Positions 1 through 11,279 are shown, counted from the first letter of the stretch. The stretch is DNA of 64,000 nucleotides from Branchiostoma floridae (GCF_000003815.2 NC_049991.1:19551041-19615040); one strand, 5' to 3'. Numbers and translations are program-made. The notes: generated by a model not told the origin, from the sequence alone.

Positions 1-174
1 GACTGTTACCACCTATCGAGTATAAAAGAAAAAATAGCGATGCTTCCTTAACATATTTAGTATGTTCCATACTTCCTAAATTGAGAAGGTGCAGGTAAAA
101 TTTGTCTGGTGCAGGTAATTTTCAGTGTTACCTGCACCAGTGCTGGTATACAGAAAAAAGTATTTCGAGCTCTG
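1..174. mobile_element. hAT-D remnant (CAGGGCTCGAAATAC family), cut by window start
   Basis: The segment matches the 3' parts of the copies at 34133-34845 and 49833-50177: the shared stretch runs from GACTGTTACC through GGTGCAGGTAAAATTTG and GGTGCAGGTAATTTTCA to a terminal TATTTCGAGCTCTG. The left end lies outside the window. It is non-coding and identified only by comparison with the other two copies. Confidence 0.75.
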
Positions 175-221
175 AACACTTATGCATGCATGAGGCCTTG
201 ACACAACCTACCCAGGCTTCT

Positions 222-1345
222 AACTGTGAAATCTATCAGCCAGTGGCCTGTGTTTCTCCTATAATTATCCAAATTTCTTCATGTGACAATGATGATTGGG
301 AAAGGCTTTGCACTTGGCTGTTGTATTGAAACATCTCCTGTACAATTGGAGTAGTTTTATCCTAAATAAGTTTAATCATATCAGTATACTCTTAACATCT
401 ACTGGAAGAACATTGCCTGTTTCCATTGAAGTAGCACACACCTTGTGTTTTACCTGTCCCTGGTACTGAATATACAGTGGTGATTGGCCCAAGCTATCCT
501 TTTGGATTCTGTATGGAAAAACTATAACTGTAAAGATATTGGTTTATAAAATCTTCAAAAATGAAAAAAATGGAATTTACTGATTTTGATTTATCAGCTG
601 CGAGTAAGTTGGGTATTCTACGATTCCCGTCTTTCAGTTCAAAAGCTATCTTTATGGTTACACGACACACTTCCTGTGTTAACTTTGAATCGATGGTATG
701 CATGTTTGCACTGGAAAAGCACAAAGTTCCTCTTTACCTGTCCTTGGTGCTGAAGGGGTGATTATTGGCTAGGGCTTTCCACCTGGCATTTCTATTGAAA
801 GATCTACTTATTGTACAACTTAAGTGGTTTGGCCTAATGATTTAAAGCTTAATTCTATTGATATCTGCATCTGTATCTATATAGCAGGTATTACCGCCCT
901 TTGGTGTGGCATATGAGCTTCAATATTACATCAGCATAATATTGCATCTGCCAGAAGAACTTGATCCATGTAGGACAGGGTTTTTTTTTTGCGCCCTCAT
1001 GCCCTGACCATGTGTCCCCTTACCCTTGGGGAGCAGATTGTCTGGCAAGCATAAAATTCTGATTGACCAGGGATCACATGTGGCCACAGTCTTCAATTGT
1101 GACCTGTCTGATAGTAATTTTGGCCCCTTAGAAGCCATAGCATGCTCCATTTTAACTTTATTATTCTCTAAAAGTCTACACTTGGTGGCACCTCTCAGTT
1201 GCAGTGCTCCCTCTTGCAATTTCTTTCTAGAAAATTGCCTGCGTGACGCATGAACATGGCGTTATCATACTCTGCACCGACTCTTACTACAAAATCCATC
1301 AGCCTGTGTCCCTCCCTGTAATTCTCCAAATTTCTTCATTTCACA
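222..1345 (+). repeat. Old, diverged segmental duplications
   Basis: Two pairs of segments resemble one another. Positions 222-283 (ATCTATCAGCC, then TCCAAATTTCTTCAT) match 1291-1343. Positions 297-365 (GGCTTTGCACTTGGC, TGTACAA) match 765-840. The word CCTGTCCTTGGTGCTGA, or a close variant, stands at 453 and 737; it is also the core of the minisatellite at 57.4 kb. No open frame here looks coding. Confidence 0.5.
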
Positions 1346-1499
1346 CCTCACATTCCCAGTACCCATGCACATTCCTCCGACGCCTTCAGGCCCCCCTGTG
1401 TAATTTGTTGGTTCTACTTGGATATTTCTCTACCATTCCATGTAATTTTGCTAATATCTACTCTATTTCATGCCCATTACGGTAGGATTTGTTGGAATG

Positions 1500-2130
1500 G
1501 GAAGGCAATTTTTTTATTTCGTTCGCAATCACTTTGAGTCGTACTTTTCAGTGCTGATGCTGTAGAGGGAAACAGGTTATTGGAGCATCAATCAAAAACA
1601 TTTGTTGATGAAACCAGCATTTACAGGGCTTTGCAGTGAGTTGCACATCCATTATCTCCATCCCCCCCTTAAAAAAAAAGAAGAACATTGGTAGTGTTTT
1701 TTGTTAAGGGTATCTGGGAGTCTGCTTCCGCCATTTCAGTTTAGTAATTGTAGATTCAACAAATAATGATTTGTCTAAAAGAACAACAGAAGATGTAATA
1801 CATATGTCATCTTATGTGTAATACAATGCTTATAATGCAATCATGATGATTAGTCAAGTAAAAGCTTGGTATGTGGACCTGGTCTGGGCAACTTGCCCCT
1901 GAAAAGGATAGAGATGATGATGATGATGTCTCAAATATATTCTTATGGTTGCATCATGTGAAAGGTACTTTGAACTTTATAAAATTAACTCATTTCATTT
2001 CATTTATTAGGTTGCTGAAAATGTCAGTTTTTTCCTTTTTTCTTCCTGAATAGGGGTCACTTTCATTTTACTCTTCCCCTAATGCCCTCATACTTTCAAA
2101 TCTTCCTGCCCTCTTTGTGTTCTTGTAACT
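1500..2130. other. AT-rich unique sequence, nothing recognised
   Basis: The stretch contains short A/T runs and a (GAT)n microsatellite of about six units at 1912-1928. No repeat family, coding signal or mobile-element end was seen. Confidence 0.5.
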
Positions 2131-2600
2131 TTCTAGCAAAGATGGATGATTCGACCTTGCTTGACCTTGCTCTAATGACCCTTCATCCGACGCTGCCGTG
2201 CCTTCCATCTCAAAGCCTCCCCACAAATAATTGGGATGCTCTCGACTACGGGAGCTTCAAAGATCGCTGGTTATCAAAAGCATCTCCGCAGCTCGGCTAT
2301 TTCGGGCGCGGCCTGAATGCTGCACTTGGGCTGTCTGCTGTTGCGCGCAGCAATCTCTCATCTCATAAAGGGTTGCCATGAGCTGTCATTTAATAAAAAT
2401 GAATGGCAATATCTTTTCCTAGCGGTAATGCGGGCAAATTGGGTAGGGAAACAGGTTCGAGTGATGTGATATGCGGCTTTCATATCGTTCGGGCGTTTCG
2501 CCACAGAGATATATATCATCCAGCTAGCATGAAGAGAGAGAGTAATTGCATTTTGGCATCAAAAATTCCCGTCCGCTTTTGACCACAACTTGCAAATTCG
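2130..2600. other. Unique CpG-containing block, candidate regulatory element
   Basis: Composition shifts to higher G+C with many CpG. It has homeodomain-like words (CATTTAATAAAAATGAATGG at 2387, AGTAATTGCATTTTGG at 2540) and no repeated unit. A 99-codon frame at 2082-2381 crosses the block but has no recognisable domain and starts in ordinary AT-rich DNA, so I do not call it a gene. Whether the block is conserved is unknown. Confidence 0.4.
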
Positions 2601-3230
2601 AAAATGTTTCTCAGCAATGTGGTATAGAACTTAAAGTATTTTTTTGTTGATGTCGAGTTTTCATAGACAAATAACAAAAAAGAGCGGGTGAATCATCTAG
2701 CAAAAATAATGTCAACAGAAATTCAAAGTATGTTTGCTTGATTATCAAAATAAAGTAGTCTACAATTGAAAAGATGAAGAAATGCTGGCTGTTTTCTTGT
2801 AATTGTCTAGAATTTGTAGCAAAAAGTGAAACACAGGAAGAAACTGCAACAGTGCCATGGAATACATTTCAAATGCTTGTGTATTGACAGTATCCTTCTT
2901 TCATGATTTAAGTGTAAACATGAAAAAATTTTACTTTATTACCTGGATATGTTCAAAGACATAGATGTTCCTCTTATTATCATAAAAAAACTTTGTCCCT
3001 GTGTAGCCAAAGTGCAACAATAAAGTGGCCCAACACAAAAAAAATGGCCATTAAAAGACTTTCTGTGTTAGTAGCTTGGGGGAAAGAAACCATTAAGGAT
3101 AAATTTGAAGGATCTGCAGCAGTTAATATGGTGTTATCTCCAAACAACAGGCTACCCCTTCCGTTTACCGAGCACATAACCCACAATCCCTTGGGCTAGT
3201 GGAGGCATGATGGGTAATGAGATGATGTAA
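2600..3230. other. AT-rich unique sequence, nothing recognised
   Basis: Low-complexity AT-leaning DNA. The two 68-codon frames on opposite strands near 2980-3199 overlap each other and show no domain. Confidence 0.5.
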
Positions 3231-3620
3231 CGTGTTCGGGAAGAATGCCCGTTCACTGTCGTTTTTAATGGGCAGTCGTTTTGTATAGGGATAAGGATCA
3301 AGAGCCTTCTTGTCTCACATCCAAAGCTGTCGTATTATCTCCCCAAGCACTTAAGCTGCCTCCATCTTTATCACTTTCTGTCATATTGTCGCTTCATCCG
3401 CCGATACCATTTTTGTTGTCTATCAAAGGGCGGATTCCACATCCATGAGAGCCGACTGTGGCGGAGATTTCCTTTGAATTCTGGCGTCACCGTAGGCAGG
3501 CATACGTCGACGTCAGGTTTTCCCGGCAAATTTCTCAATCACCGGATTAGTGTCCTGCTGTCTCTCATAATGGATAACTTCTTCAGACGTACCAGGCTTT
3601 CCGGCGAAGCTTGTTAGCGA
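3230..3620. other. Unique CpG-containing block, candidate regulatory element
   Basis: This is a unique stretch with raised CpG (GTCGACGTC, CATCCGCCGATACC). It carries short words of known factor classes: TATCAAAGGG (TCF/LEF-like), CACTTAAG (NK2-like), CATAATGGATAA (homeodomain-like) and GGATAAGGATC (GATA-like). Such words occur by chance, so the call rests mainly on composition and uniqueness. Confidence 0.35.
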
Positions 3621-4840
3621 AGATAACTTTTGAAGTGACTTTCTTGCGTGGGCCTTGATGTACGAGGCTGGACACATTGTCCTTAAAGCGGGTCTCTCAC
3701 AAGACAGCAACAAATTACACCAGGCGTTGTTAGAGTGGGTGCAAACCGTTGCAAACCGGCATGTGGGCCAAAGAGATGTCAGAATTTCTGGGTTTGTTGT
3801 CATATTTATAAGACTGTTCTTTGAAAAGCCAGGATACTAGCTACACTCTGTGAGGTAGTTGCTGTTTCTTATCTATGAGGCTGGATGCATAGGTCTTAGG
3901 TATCCAAGTTTCTTGCAAAGCTTTCAAGTTCATGCGGCATCCTTGTATCATCTTCGTAGAAATATTCTTTGAACAGCAAGAAGACTATTAGATATAGTGC
4001 ACTCCTTTACAGTTGGAACCACGTTGTAAATACCACCTTAACTATCTATGTACTATGTATGTCAATACTTCAATGAATTTAAGAAAGACAAAAACAAACA
4101 CCTTAACCCTGACCTTCACCTTCAGGAACTAGTCTGACACAACGTGTCTTAGAGAAGAGTAATAAGAATAGTTAAACAGCAAGTCCATTATCTTTATAGG
4201 GCTTATTCCTCCAGAGGCTTCAGTCACAAATGGGATTTTTACTCGCTCGATAAAAATGTCGTGACGCTCTCCGACTGCAACAAAACTGCATTCGTCGTCA
4301 AACTTCACCAGGTCAAGGGGTGGTCATAAGAAGATGACGATATAATCAATAAATAATGAAGAAATTATGTATGCGACACTGTAAATGTGCGTGGAGGGAA
4401 GGGCACGAACCCGGACAATATAGGGATAATACAGCATTGTTCCAGATGTTTCCTATAAATCAGAATGTCTTGTAAATGTACGTTTTATTGCGCTATCATT
4501 GTGCGATCGTCTTATGATCTCGTGAATGCACTTAGCACTTTACGAGTGAGTCGGGCTATAAACCTTCATACAGAAATGCCAATTAGGAAAGCATATATCA
4601 TACAGACGGGAACCTGTTTTAAGAGGAAGTCGCTGACATCGCTCAACGGGAGGGTATTCAGCAACACTGTCATAAAATTTGAAAGGATGAATTAGTGTGT
4701 TGGCACAGATGTTTTTTTCTTCATTGATATATGCAAAAAGAATTGAAATTGTAAGGACCTTGTCTGATTTAGTATTAGGAAAAGGCATCCTAACACCAAA
4801 ATGCTCTCCGTCTACTTGCGGGAGGGCCTGTTGCCATTGA
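3620..4840. other. Unique sequence, nothing firm
   Basis: Mixed composition. A modest CpG-containing patch at about 4195-4330 includes ACTCGCTCGATAAAAATGTCG. Short frames on both strands have no recognisable domain. No tandem repeat or transposon end was seen. Confidence 0.4.
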
Positions 4841-4844
4841 ACAA

Positions 4845-4970
4845 GTGCTCTAGAACCCATTCCCAAATTCGCTCATTAACTGATGTCACCACCAAAAGAT
4901 TTGAATGTTCAGTTCGCCAGATGGGTAGCAGAACTGAACATAGGAGTGAACTTCTACCCAGATGGTACAC
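4845..4970 (-). repeat. Dispersed repeat, inverted partner of 31948-32090
   Basis: Read on the minus strand this matches 31948-32090: ACATTCAAATCTTTTGGTG against ACATTCAAACCTTTTGGTG, then CAGTTAATGAGCGAA and GGAATGGGTTCTAGAGC. The two copies are about 27 kb apart in opposite orientation, so this is an interspersed family rather than a tandem duplication. No terminal structure was found. Confidence 0.7.
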
Positions 4971-4989
4971 AGGCAATGTGAATGTAAAA

Positions 4990-5840
4990 TGTAACAAAAG
5001 CAGTAAGACTGTCGGAGCTTTGTGCTCACAAAGATGCACATCAAAGAACAAGGGACCTAGTTTCTTCCCTGTCGACTAGAAACAAAATGACATGCTGAGG
5101 ACATAAGTTCAGGAAAACTTTGAAGCCAGGAAATGTTGACCTTTAAATTGTGGTAAGCATTTTCCCAATTATTCCTTTTATCCTCGCCTTCTGAAAGTTG
5201 CAGTTACTGGATCCGTACAAATGTATGTCCTCACTCTTGATTGAGCTTTTTTTAAATCCTGGTGTTTCTGATCTAGAGAACAGCATTAGCTTTTTGTCCT
5301 GCATTAGTCCCATTGCCTTGAACTGAGGTAACTCAAATTACAAAAAAAAAGTTCCAGGCCTTCTTTCATCATCCCTGCAGCAGACAGGATGAACAGAAAG
5401 GCAATTTGGTCAAATCAAATCCTTAATTACTGATGTCTCCTTCCGGCATTAAGAGGGGGCAGCGCCCTGCTGATGGTATCTGTGCATGATTGAATCAGGA
5501 ATCTTCCATGCTGAAGCAGAAAACATGAGGAATTTACATCTGTAAAATAGTTTCATCAGGCTGGTAGATCAATTCAGCAAAATCTTCTTCGTTGCACAAT
5601 TTTCCTTTAATTCTTCCGTAAATGTTTTGCGACAATCTGTGGCCTTCATCAGTACAAAATGAAACATACTTTATCAGTGCTATTTGAACTATACAGAGTC
5701 AGTGCAATCCAAAGTTAACCTATTGTATTGTGACTGACTGCAGCTATAGGACTTTCCAAAGACTATAGATACAGAATGCAATGACTAATGATGATGATTG
5801 TGACATAATTACTTGATATTCTTGTATGTGGTACATTAAT
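4990..5840. other. AT-rich sequence with a half-copy of a foldback element
   Basis: Mostly unique. Positions about 5625-5700 (TGTGGCCTTCATCAGTACAAA, continuing to ATTTGAACTATA) resemble one arm of the foldback at 59836-60003. Nothing else was recognised. Confidence 0.4.
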
Positions 5841-5841
5841 C

Positions 5842-5874
5842 ATCCTTGCCGCTTTGTGATATAGCGGCAAGGAT
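5842..5874. repeat. Perfect 12-bp hairpin with 9-nt loop
   Basis: ATCCTTGCCGCT at 5842-5853 is exactly complementary in reverse to AGCGGCAAGGAT at 5863-5874; the loop is TTGTGATAT. There is no poly-T tract beside it and no tRNA or snRNA box. It may be the centre of a decayed foldback element. Confidence 0.7.
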
Positions 5875-5899
5875 GCGGTCCCAAACACGGCTGAGTTTA

Positions 5900-6400
5900 T
5901 GGATCAGAAGCAACTCTGTTGCCAGTTGCTAGTGGAAGGAGGTGACAATTAGCATGGTGATATTGGGTATGTTAAGGTTAAGGAATCTTGTCTCAGTAGC
6001 AAATTATGTTGTATGTTTTTTTATGATCATTGTGGTTACCACATAGCAGCAACTACATGTGGACACTCCTGGTGTGAGTGGTTCAAAATTACATGGCTGC
6101 ACCTGGGGCAGTTGCTGTCATATTGAGGTCACCTGAGTTAGTGCCAAATAGCAGCCGCTCCAGACTCTTGTAACTTAGCCCCACCTATTGTAAGCTCCTC
6201 ACAATTCTACCTATGGCTGCAAAGAGAGAGAAAAAGGTCGGCCAATCCAATAAGATAACAGTAATGTGGTATTGTTCTTCATTGTCTCTTGTCAACTGCA
6301 AGCTGTTGTGTCTTCCCCCATCCACAACCCATCTCTGTAAGGTCCTGCTCAGTGGTCCTTCTTTCCTCTAAACTTGGTCATCTAAAAATCATAGCACCAG
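5900..6400 (+). repeat. Diverged copy of the repeat body at 63.0-63.9 kb
   Basis: GTGTGAGTGGTTCAAA, GGGGCAGTTGCTGTCATATTGAGGTCA and TGTAAGCTCCTCACAATTC followed by GGCTGCAAAGAGAG correspond in order to segments at 63140-63240 and 63850-63890. This is a third dispersed copy of that SINE-like body. Confidence 0.6.
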
Positions 6401-6559
6401 ATATGAATTTTAATGGGGAAAGCATATTGAAATAACAGTCTGAGCATTTTCCATTTTTAAATTGCTTTTCCATCCTGATGTTGCAGCATGTTTGACATTA
6501 AACAAAATCAAAATAAAGTTGTAAAGCTTGTTATAAAGGTTTTAAAAATGTATATCTGA

Positions 6560-7066
6560 GCATCCCAGCTACTTAGAAAATAGTTTTTACACCATGCGTG
6601 GTCTCTTGGTGAGTCAACTTTTGCCACACCAGTCCTGAGGAACTGATCCTATGTTCATTTCCTCCCACCTCCTTTTGAGACTGCTCTTTACAGAGTACCC
6701 ATTTGGCACAAAAAGGTTTTCCCCATTCCCGTGCACACGCACACAGGGCAGGCGACCTCCTTCCCATGCCTGAGACACCCACAAACAGGAGCTTTTATCT
6801 CCTCCTTAAGAGTCAGGGCCTTTCTTCAAAGGATCTTCTGATGTGCCACTTGGTATGCGGCTCCTGTTCGCCTGTCCCCGGCGGACATGATCCCTCTCTA
6901 CCATGGACCTAACCTCTATTAGGGAGGAGATGGGGAGAAAGGGAGGCCCATCTACCGCACGACTCTTACAAATGGGACGCCGGCACGCTGGCCTTTCTGC
7001 CGGACGAAATGGGTTTAAGACGCCTCCTCATCCGTTGTGCGGTCCTGAGCCGATGAAGGTGTTGAA
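6560..7066. other. Unique GC-rich block running into the assembly gap
   Basis: G+C and CpG rise from about 6690 and stay high to the gap (CCCCGGCGGACATG, GGGACGCCGGCACGC). Short frames on both strands have no identifiable domain. A truncated exon cannot be excluded because the block is cut by the gap. Otherwise it resembles the other unique blocks. Confidence 0.35.
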
Positions 7067-7166
7067 NNNNNNNNNNNNNNNNNNNNNNNNNNNNNNNNNN
7101 NNNNNNNNNNNNNNNNNNNNNNNNNNNNNNNNNNNNNNNNNNNNNNNNNNNNNNNNNNNNNNNNNN
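7067..7166. other. Assembly gap, 100 N
   Basis: Exactly one hundred N, the usual placeholder length for a gap of uncertain size. Translations crossing it are meaningless. Confidence 0.98.
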
Positions 7167-7285
7167 GCATGGCATCGCTGACTGAACGGAGTAGAAAAGC
7201 GCATCATAGAGCAGGTAGAAAAGTTGTGAAAGAAATTGTGTGCCTCATAACTCTTCAGCTTTAATCTACACAAAAGTGTGATCCT

Positions 7286-7714
7286 GTCTACTAGATTCAT
7301 TTAAGTTTGCGGGGATTCAATTTTGCGGCAGCAGGAAAATGGAGTGTTCTCGGTGGTTTTGAGCTTGCGGTACAGTAGTGCCATATACTGAGGTCACATA
7401 TGATAAGGGAAAGACGTTCATGGTGATATTGAGTTTGTATTGAAGTAGTCACCAGGAAAATTGCAGAGTTTATCATAAAACCACTGCGAACATTTCTGAA
7501 TTTACATGACCTGGATGTTCACGGGGTTTAATTTCGCGGTAACGGAAAAAAAAAGGAATTTTTGCGGTGGTTTTCATTTCGCAGAAGCGCCATTCATTGT
7601 AGTCTCCTACTGCCAATTGGAAAAATGCTTGCAGTGCTTTTAAATTCGCGGTGAAGCGGCCACCACGAAAACCCTGAAAATTAATCCACCGCAAAAGTTT
7701 CTGCATTTACAGTA
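7286..7714. mobile_element. Two adjacent copies of a GCGGT-rich MITE
   Basis: Positions 7496-7714 have recurring TTTCGCGGT, TTTGCGGTGG and CACCGCAAAAG words in both orientations and end with TTCTGCATTTACAGTA. A more diverged copy precedes it, ending TTTCTGAATTTACATG at about 7497. The pattern matches short non-autonomous elements common in marine invertebrate genomes (recollection). The 77-codon minus frame here is a by-product. Confidence 0.6.
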
Positions 7715-8454
7715 ATTTTAGAGTTTTTAATCACAGCTATCAGTCAGCACCAAGGGCAAGACCACCTCTCACTCAACAATGTTGTGTTGACAAAGTTTCT
7801 ACATCGCTATGTTCTAATCCTGCCTCTAAGCTGAATTCTACATAAAAGGTGTTCTACACTAATGTATGCAAGCCTTTAATTAGTTTTTAATCCCTCTTTC
7901 CATGTTTTCTAAACAAAATTGCCGCCGGCTGTTAGCTATGAAATCTATGAACTAAGTTATCTAGCTCTCCGCACCTTAGCAGATCAGGAGATTAGCATCA
8001 CAGCACAATGCCTACTGGATTATAAGCATCATTATACATTCAGAGTTGTTGTCAAATGTTAATCACACATTTGTTGGGATTTTAGAAAATGCCAAACTTT
8101 CTTAATTTAAGAGTTGCAAGCTTACTCAACTTACTGTGAAAGTTTTTTAAGCCATGAAATTGTTCAGGTTGTCATGGTATTTTGATTTTGGGGAAAATAT
8201 GCTTGGGGTGCAACTCTTGTAATGAAAGTATAACATTAAAGTTTCATTGTTGTCAATGGGCAATGACTGACTGAGCTTAAGATCTGTATTTCTTTCACTA
8301 CGTCTATTGAAAAGCGAATCAGGCAATTAGTAAATATTTATTGGCCACACCGTAATAGTAAATTTAAACCTAACAGCATTCACACATGGCAAAAATGGGA
8401 TCGGGATAGACTTACTGTTGGAGTAAATCCCCCTCTGGCACAAGTCTGCCTACA
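7715..8454. other. AT-rich unique sequence, nothing recognised
   Basis: No repeat unit, transposon end or coding frame was seen. Confidence 0.5.
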
Positions 8455-8879
8455 GTTTACATTAATCCTCTTTTTAGGTCCCAGGTTTGCAAGTCTGTCT
8501 GGGTTCTAGGTGTGGGTACCGGTCCAGGTCCAGGTCCGGTTCAGGTCCAGAGGATTCAGCTTGTGAAAACATGTGAATGGACGATACTCAAATCCATGGT
8601 CCATTTTGCAACAAAGAAGTGTGTTTTGGGGAGTACTTGACTCCCACTGGCGCTCTTGTTACTTTCCTCAACCGGTAAGCCCAAAGACATGTGAATGCCT
8701 GATCATATGATTTGTTTATTTTCTAATAGGTCCAACATCCGTTCCACAGAATTTTTTCAGGTCCAGTTTTTCTAGACCGGTCTAATGGAAAAAACAGTTT
8801 TGTACGATGTACCGGTACCTACCCCTAGTCTACATTCATCCTTTTTTGAGGTCCCAGGTTTGCAAGTCTGTCTGGGCCC
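8455..8879 (+). repeat. 52-bp direct repeats abutting both ends of a hAT-A element
   Basis: Positions 8455-8506 and 8828-8879 are imperfect direct repeats sharing GGTCCCAGGTTTGCAAGTCT. The first ends directly before the element and the second begins directly after it. This is far longer than the 8 bp normal for hAT elements, so it probably reflects a tandem duplication around the insertion. Confidence 0.75.
8507..8827 (-). mobile_element. hAT-A non-autonomous element
   Basis: Begins TAGGTGTGGGTACCGG and ends CCGGTACCTACCCCTA, terminal inverted repeats of the family also seen at 25034-25462 and 51122-51555. The interior has repeated GGTCCAGGTCC words and a TAGACCGGTCTA core. The orientation is opposite to those two copies. 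No transposase is encoded. Confidence 0.8.
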
Positions 8880-8889
8880 TCATCAGCTG

Positions 8890-9320
8890 ATTGCTTGCTT
8901 GTTTGTCAAGACGAGCGTTCAAGACGCAGACAACAGTTGCTCCAAGAAGGCCTGCTAATAGAGGGCGCAGCAAGGTCACCCCAAAACCTGATGGTACAGC
9001 GAGAATCGATAAAAGCGTTGGTCCGGCCCCAGACGTGTCGACACCGAGAGCCTATTATCCCCATGGATTTCCTGTCCAATGTCCGCGCCAAGCTTACCCA
9101 GACTGCTTCATTCCGTAAGCCACCCTTGCGCCCGGCTCGGGAAGAGCTTAGTCTGTTATCTCTGGCAAGGTCATTAGAGCTAAGATGGCGGTCAGGAGGG
9201 TGCGAAGATTTGGGCTGGAAAAATCCAGGATTGTTCTTGAAGGATGAGTATCTGGCGTTGTGCATACATCGGGCAATTTGCCATGGTGCTGGGGGCTGGC
9301 TTGCGGTTGGAAAAGTTGCA
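8890..9320. other. Unique CpG-containing block with overlapping open frames
   Basis: Sharp rise in G+C and CpG (GTGTCGACACCGAGAG, CCGCGCCAAGC). Two CAAGGTCA words (8969, 9168) resemble nuclear-receptor half sites. Frames of 185 codons (minus, 8906-9463) and 144 codons (plus, 8895-9329) overlap. Neither has a domain, and the minus frame runs on into AT-rich flanking DNA. I favour a regulatory element over a gene. Confidence 0.4.
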
Positions 9321-9516
9321 AATTCTTGATTTTTTTGTTGTTTCTCAGAAAAAAGTGTTAGACCATACTGTACATGTACAAAGGTGGTGGGTAATGGCAA
9401 ATCCATGACTACTATGCCATAAATTTGAAAATATATTGGGCACTTAATGGATACTTTTGTCATAGAGTCAATCCAAAGTGGAAGAAGATGTCAAAGACAA
9501 AAATGGAGGAATCTAT

Positions 9517-9518
<2 letters not shown>

Positions 9519-9551
<33 letters not shown>
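9519..9551. repeat. (AT)16 microsatellite
   Basis: Uninterrupted AT dinucleotides, followed by a short degenerate ATAT tail. Confidence 0.97.
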
Positions 9552-9552
<1 letters not shown>

Positions 9553-9596
9553 TTATATATAACCATATACTGTGTGTGTTCAGTCATTTGTTCATG

Positions 9597-9646
9597 TGTG
9601 AGTGAGTGAGTGAGTGAGTGAGTGAGTGAGTGAGTGAGTGTGAGTG
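9597..9646 (+). repeat. (GTGA)n microsatellite
   Basis: About eleven GTGA/GAGT tetranucleotides in a row. Confidence 0.97.
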
Positions 9647-9649
9647 TTC

Positions 9650-10220
9650 AACCCTCCAGACCACTTAGATTTCATAATGAAGGCAAATTTTCATTGCCAA
9701 ACTATTATTTGCAAACATGCATCAGTTTTTGGGGTTCCCAGAGGTTGTCGTCCATATAATCAAACCAACATAACCTGGTCTAAATAAGGCCTGCTTTTTT
9801 TGCAAATTTCTATGTAGCTGCTTGATCTGTATCTTGTATAGACGCTTAAAAGAAAGTTAAGCCTTCTTCACAGCTAGATTAAAAAGCCATATCCCCACCA
9901 TAGAGACTTTGAACAGTGAGCCCTTGAACAAGAATAGTGAGGGTTTGAATAATTTTCCTTGGCCTAATGTGCTCTACGAGTTATGGCCAGCCAGCTCACT
10001 GTATTTATTGCTGAAAAATCACACTTGTATTAAAGAGCTTTTTTTTTAAAACTTTTAGTTGGCCTTGATTTGCGTACAATTAAACCCTTCAGCCTGAGCC
10101 GTTTTTCAAGGGTTCAAGGTTTGGAGGAGGTCAAAAGGTCTTCCATTAAGCATAGTTATTTACAATAATTCAATGATTTGCTATTCCATAATTGTGTTCC
10201 CTTAGTCAGTCCATAGTTAC
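9650..10220. other. Unique AT-rich sequence
   Basis: Nothing recognised up to the LINE fragment that follows on the minus strand. Part of this stretch may be that LINE's 3' untranslated region. Confidence 0.4.
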
Positions 10221-10370
10221 TCATTTGTGTTTTGTAACGTTCTTCAGAGTTACTACTGAGTCTGCCTCTCTAATGTTTGGTCTTAAACTGTTCCATCGCA
10301 CTGCACCTGTGTAGGATATCAATCTTCTAAACACTTCCCCTATGAAAGAAGCTTGCCTCAAGCCTCCTTG
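10221..10370 (-). pseudogene. C-terminal fragment of a non-LTR retrotransposon ORF2
   Basis: On the minus strand an open stretch contains SYTGAVRWNSLRPNIREADS, ends LKNVTKHK and stops at 10223-10221. The W-N-S-L-P-like motif followed by I-R-x-A and a K-rich tail is typical of the extreme C-terminus of the endonuclease/reverse transcriptase protein of CR1/Jockey-like LINEs. No reverse transcriptase core is present, so this is a 5'-truncated copy. Confidence 0.7.
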
Positions 10371-10429
10371 ATGTATCACTGTATAGTTAGATAAACTTGT
10401 TCAACAAACTGCTGCATTTAATTGGCCTA

Positions 10430-10790
10430 GCGAGACACAGGTCTAAGGTCCGACACTCCTCGACATGTAGCTTTTGTCTTCGGGGAACATGAATTGAAAT
10501 CCCGCATAAGCCTAAACAACCTCATCACCTCTGGTACAACTTTCAATGCATTGATGCATGTATACGAATTTGTATATCTGGAACACAGGTCCAATTTGGA
10601 AGGGAAAGGGCATGCTAATTGGTCTAAAACTTCCACAAGAACGTCCCAAGTGCGTGCTCAAAAGGAAGTTAAGACTGATGCAGGGGAACTAGAGGTTATT
10701 GTGGCGCCGCTCTGCCCAGCGTCGGGGCTTAAAAACAAGGTTAATGTTGGTAGATTGACATAGACAGTCGTAAAGGGGACGTTAGCGTGC
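10430..10790. other. Unique block, candidate regulatory element
   Basis: Non-repetitive, with raised CpG in the right half (GGCGCCGCTCTGCCCAGCGT). TGCTAATTGG and CTTAAAAAC are simple AT words near the edges. Two overlapping short frames on opposite strands have no domain. Confidence 0.3.
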
Positions 10791-10799
10791 CATGATAGC

Positions 10800-11270
10800 G
10801 GTGGTGCCTGTGTTAGAACACATCCTTGTGTTAGTATCAGAAGAAGTAGGGCACTCTGGGATGTGGCATTTCATTACTTGACTAATCTTACATTAGCACC
10901 AAAGCTCATCTGTGTTCTTCGTACAATCCAGTTAGGAGTTTGTACCTTTCATTCATCACAAGCAAAATGCTTACCTCGAAATTCTGGTTGCACATTCTGG
11001 AATGGTGATTCAATGACTTCTTACAGCTTAGTATTACAGCAGAGTTTATTCTTGGAAATGTTTATGAAAGCATGAGACTTTTCCACTTCTTACCTGTATA
11101 CAGTGTAAAGTTGGATGAACTTTATTCTTGGAAATGTTAAAAGTACAGAACTTTTCCACTGTCTCAAGACAGATTTTAGGCCATGAATTACTTTTGATCA
11201 CACTAAAGAAGCTTCATGCTGTAAAAGATATCACCTACATGTACATGTAAGCTGTTTAGATATATATATA
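10800..11270. other. AT-rich sequence, nothing firm
   Basis: A short internal repeat TTATTCTTGGAAATGTT occurs at about 11046 and 11121. Nothing else was recognised. Confidence 0.4.
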
Positions 11271-11279
11271 CTATAGACA

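Noticed and set aside
3513-3803. 96-codon minus frame as a gene
   Set aside because: No domain; runs across the edge of a unique block; no splice or start context.
7067-7166. Low-complexity feature
   Set aside because: It is an assembly gap of exactly 100 N.
7473-7706. 77-codon minus frame
   Set aside because: Lies wholly inside a GCGGT-rich MITE copy.
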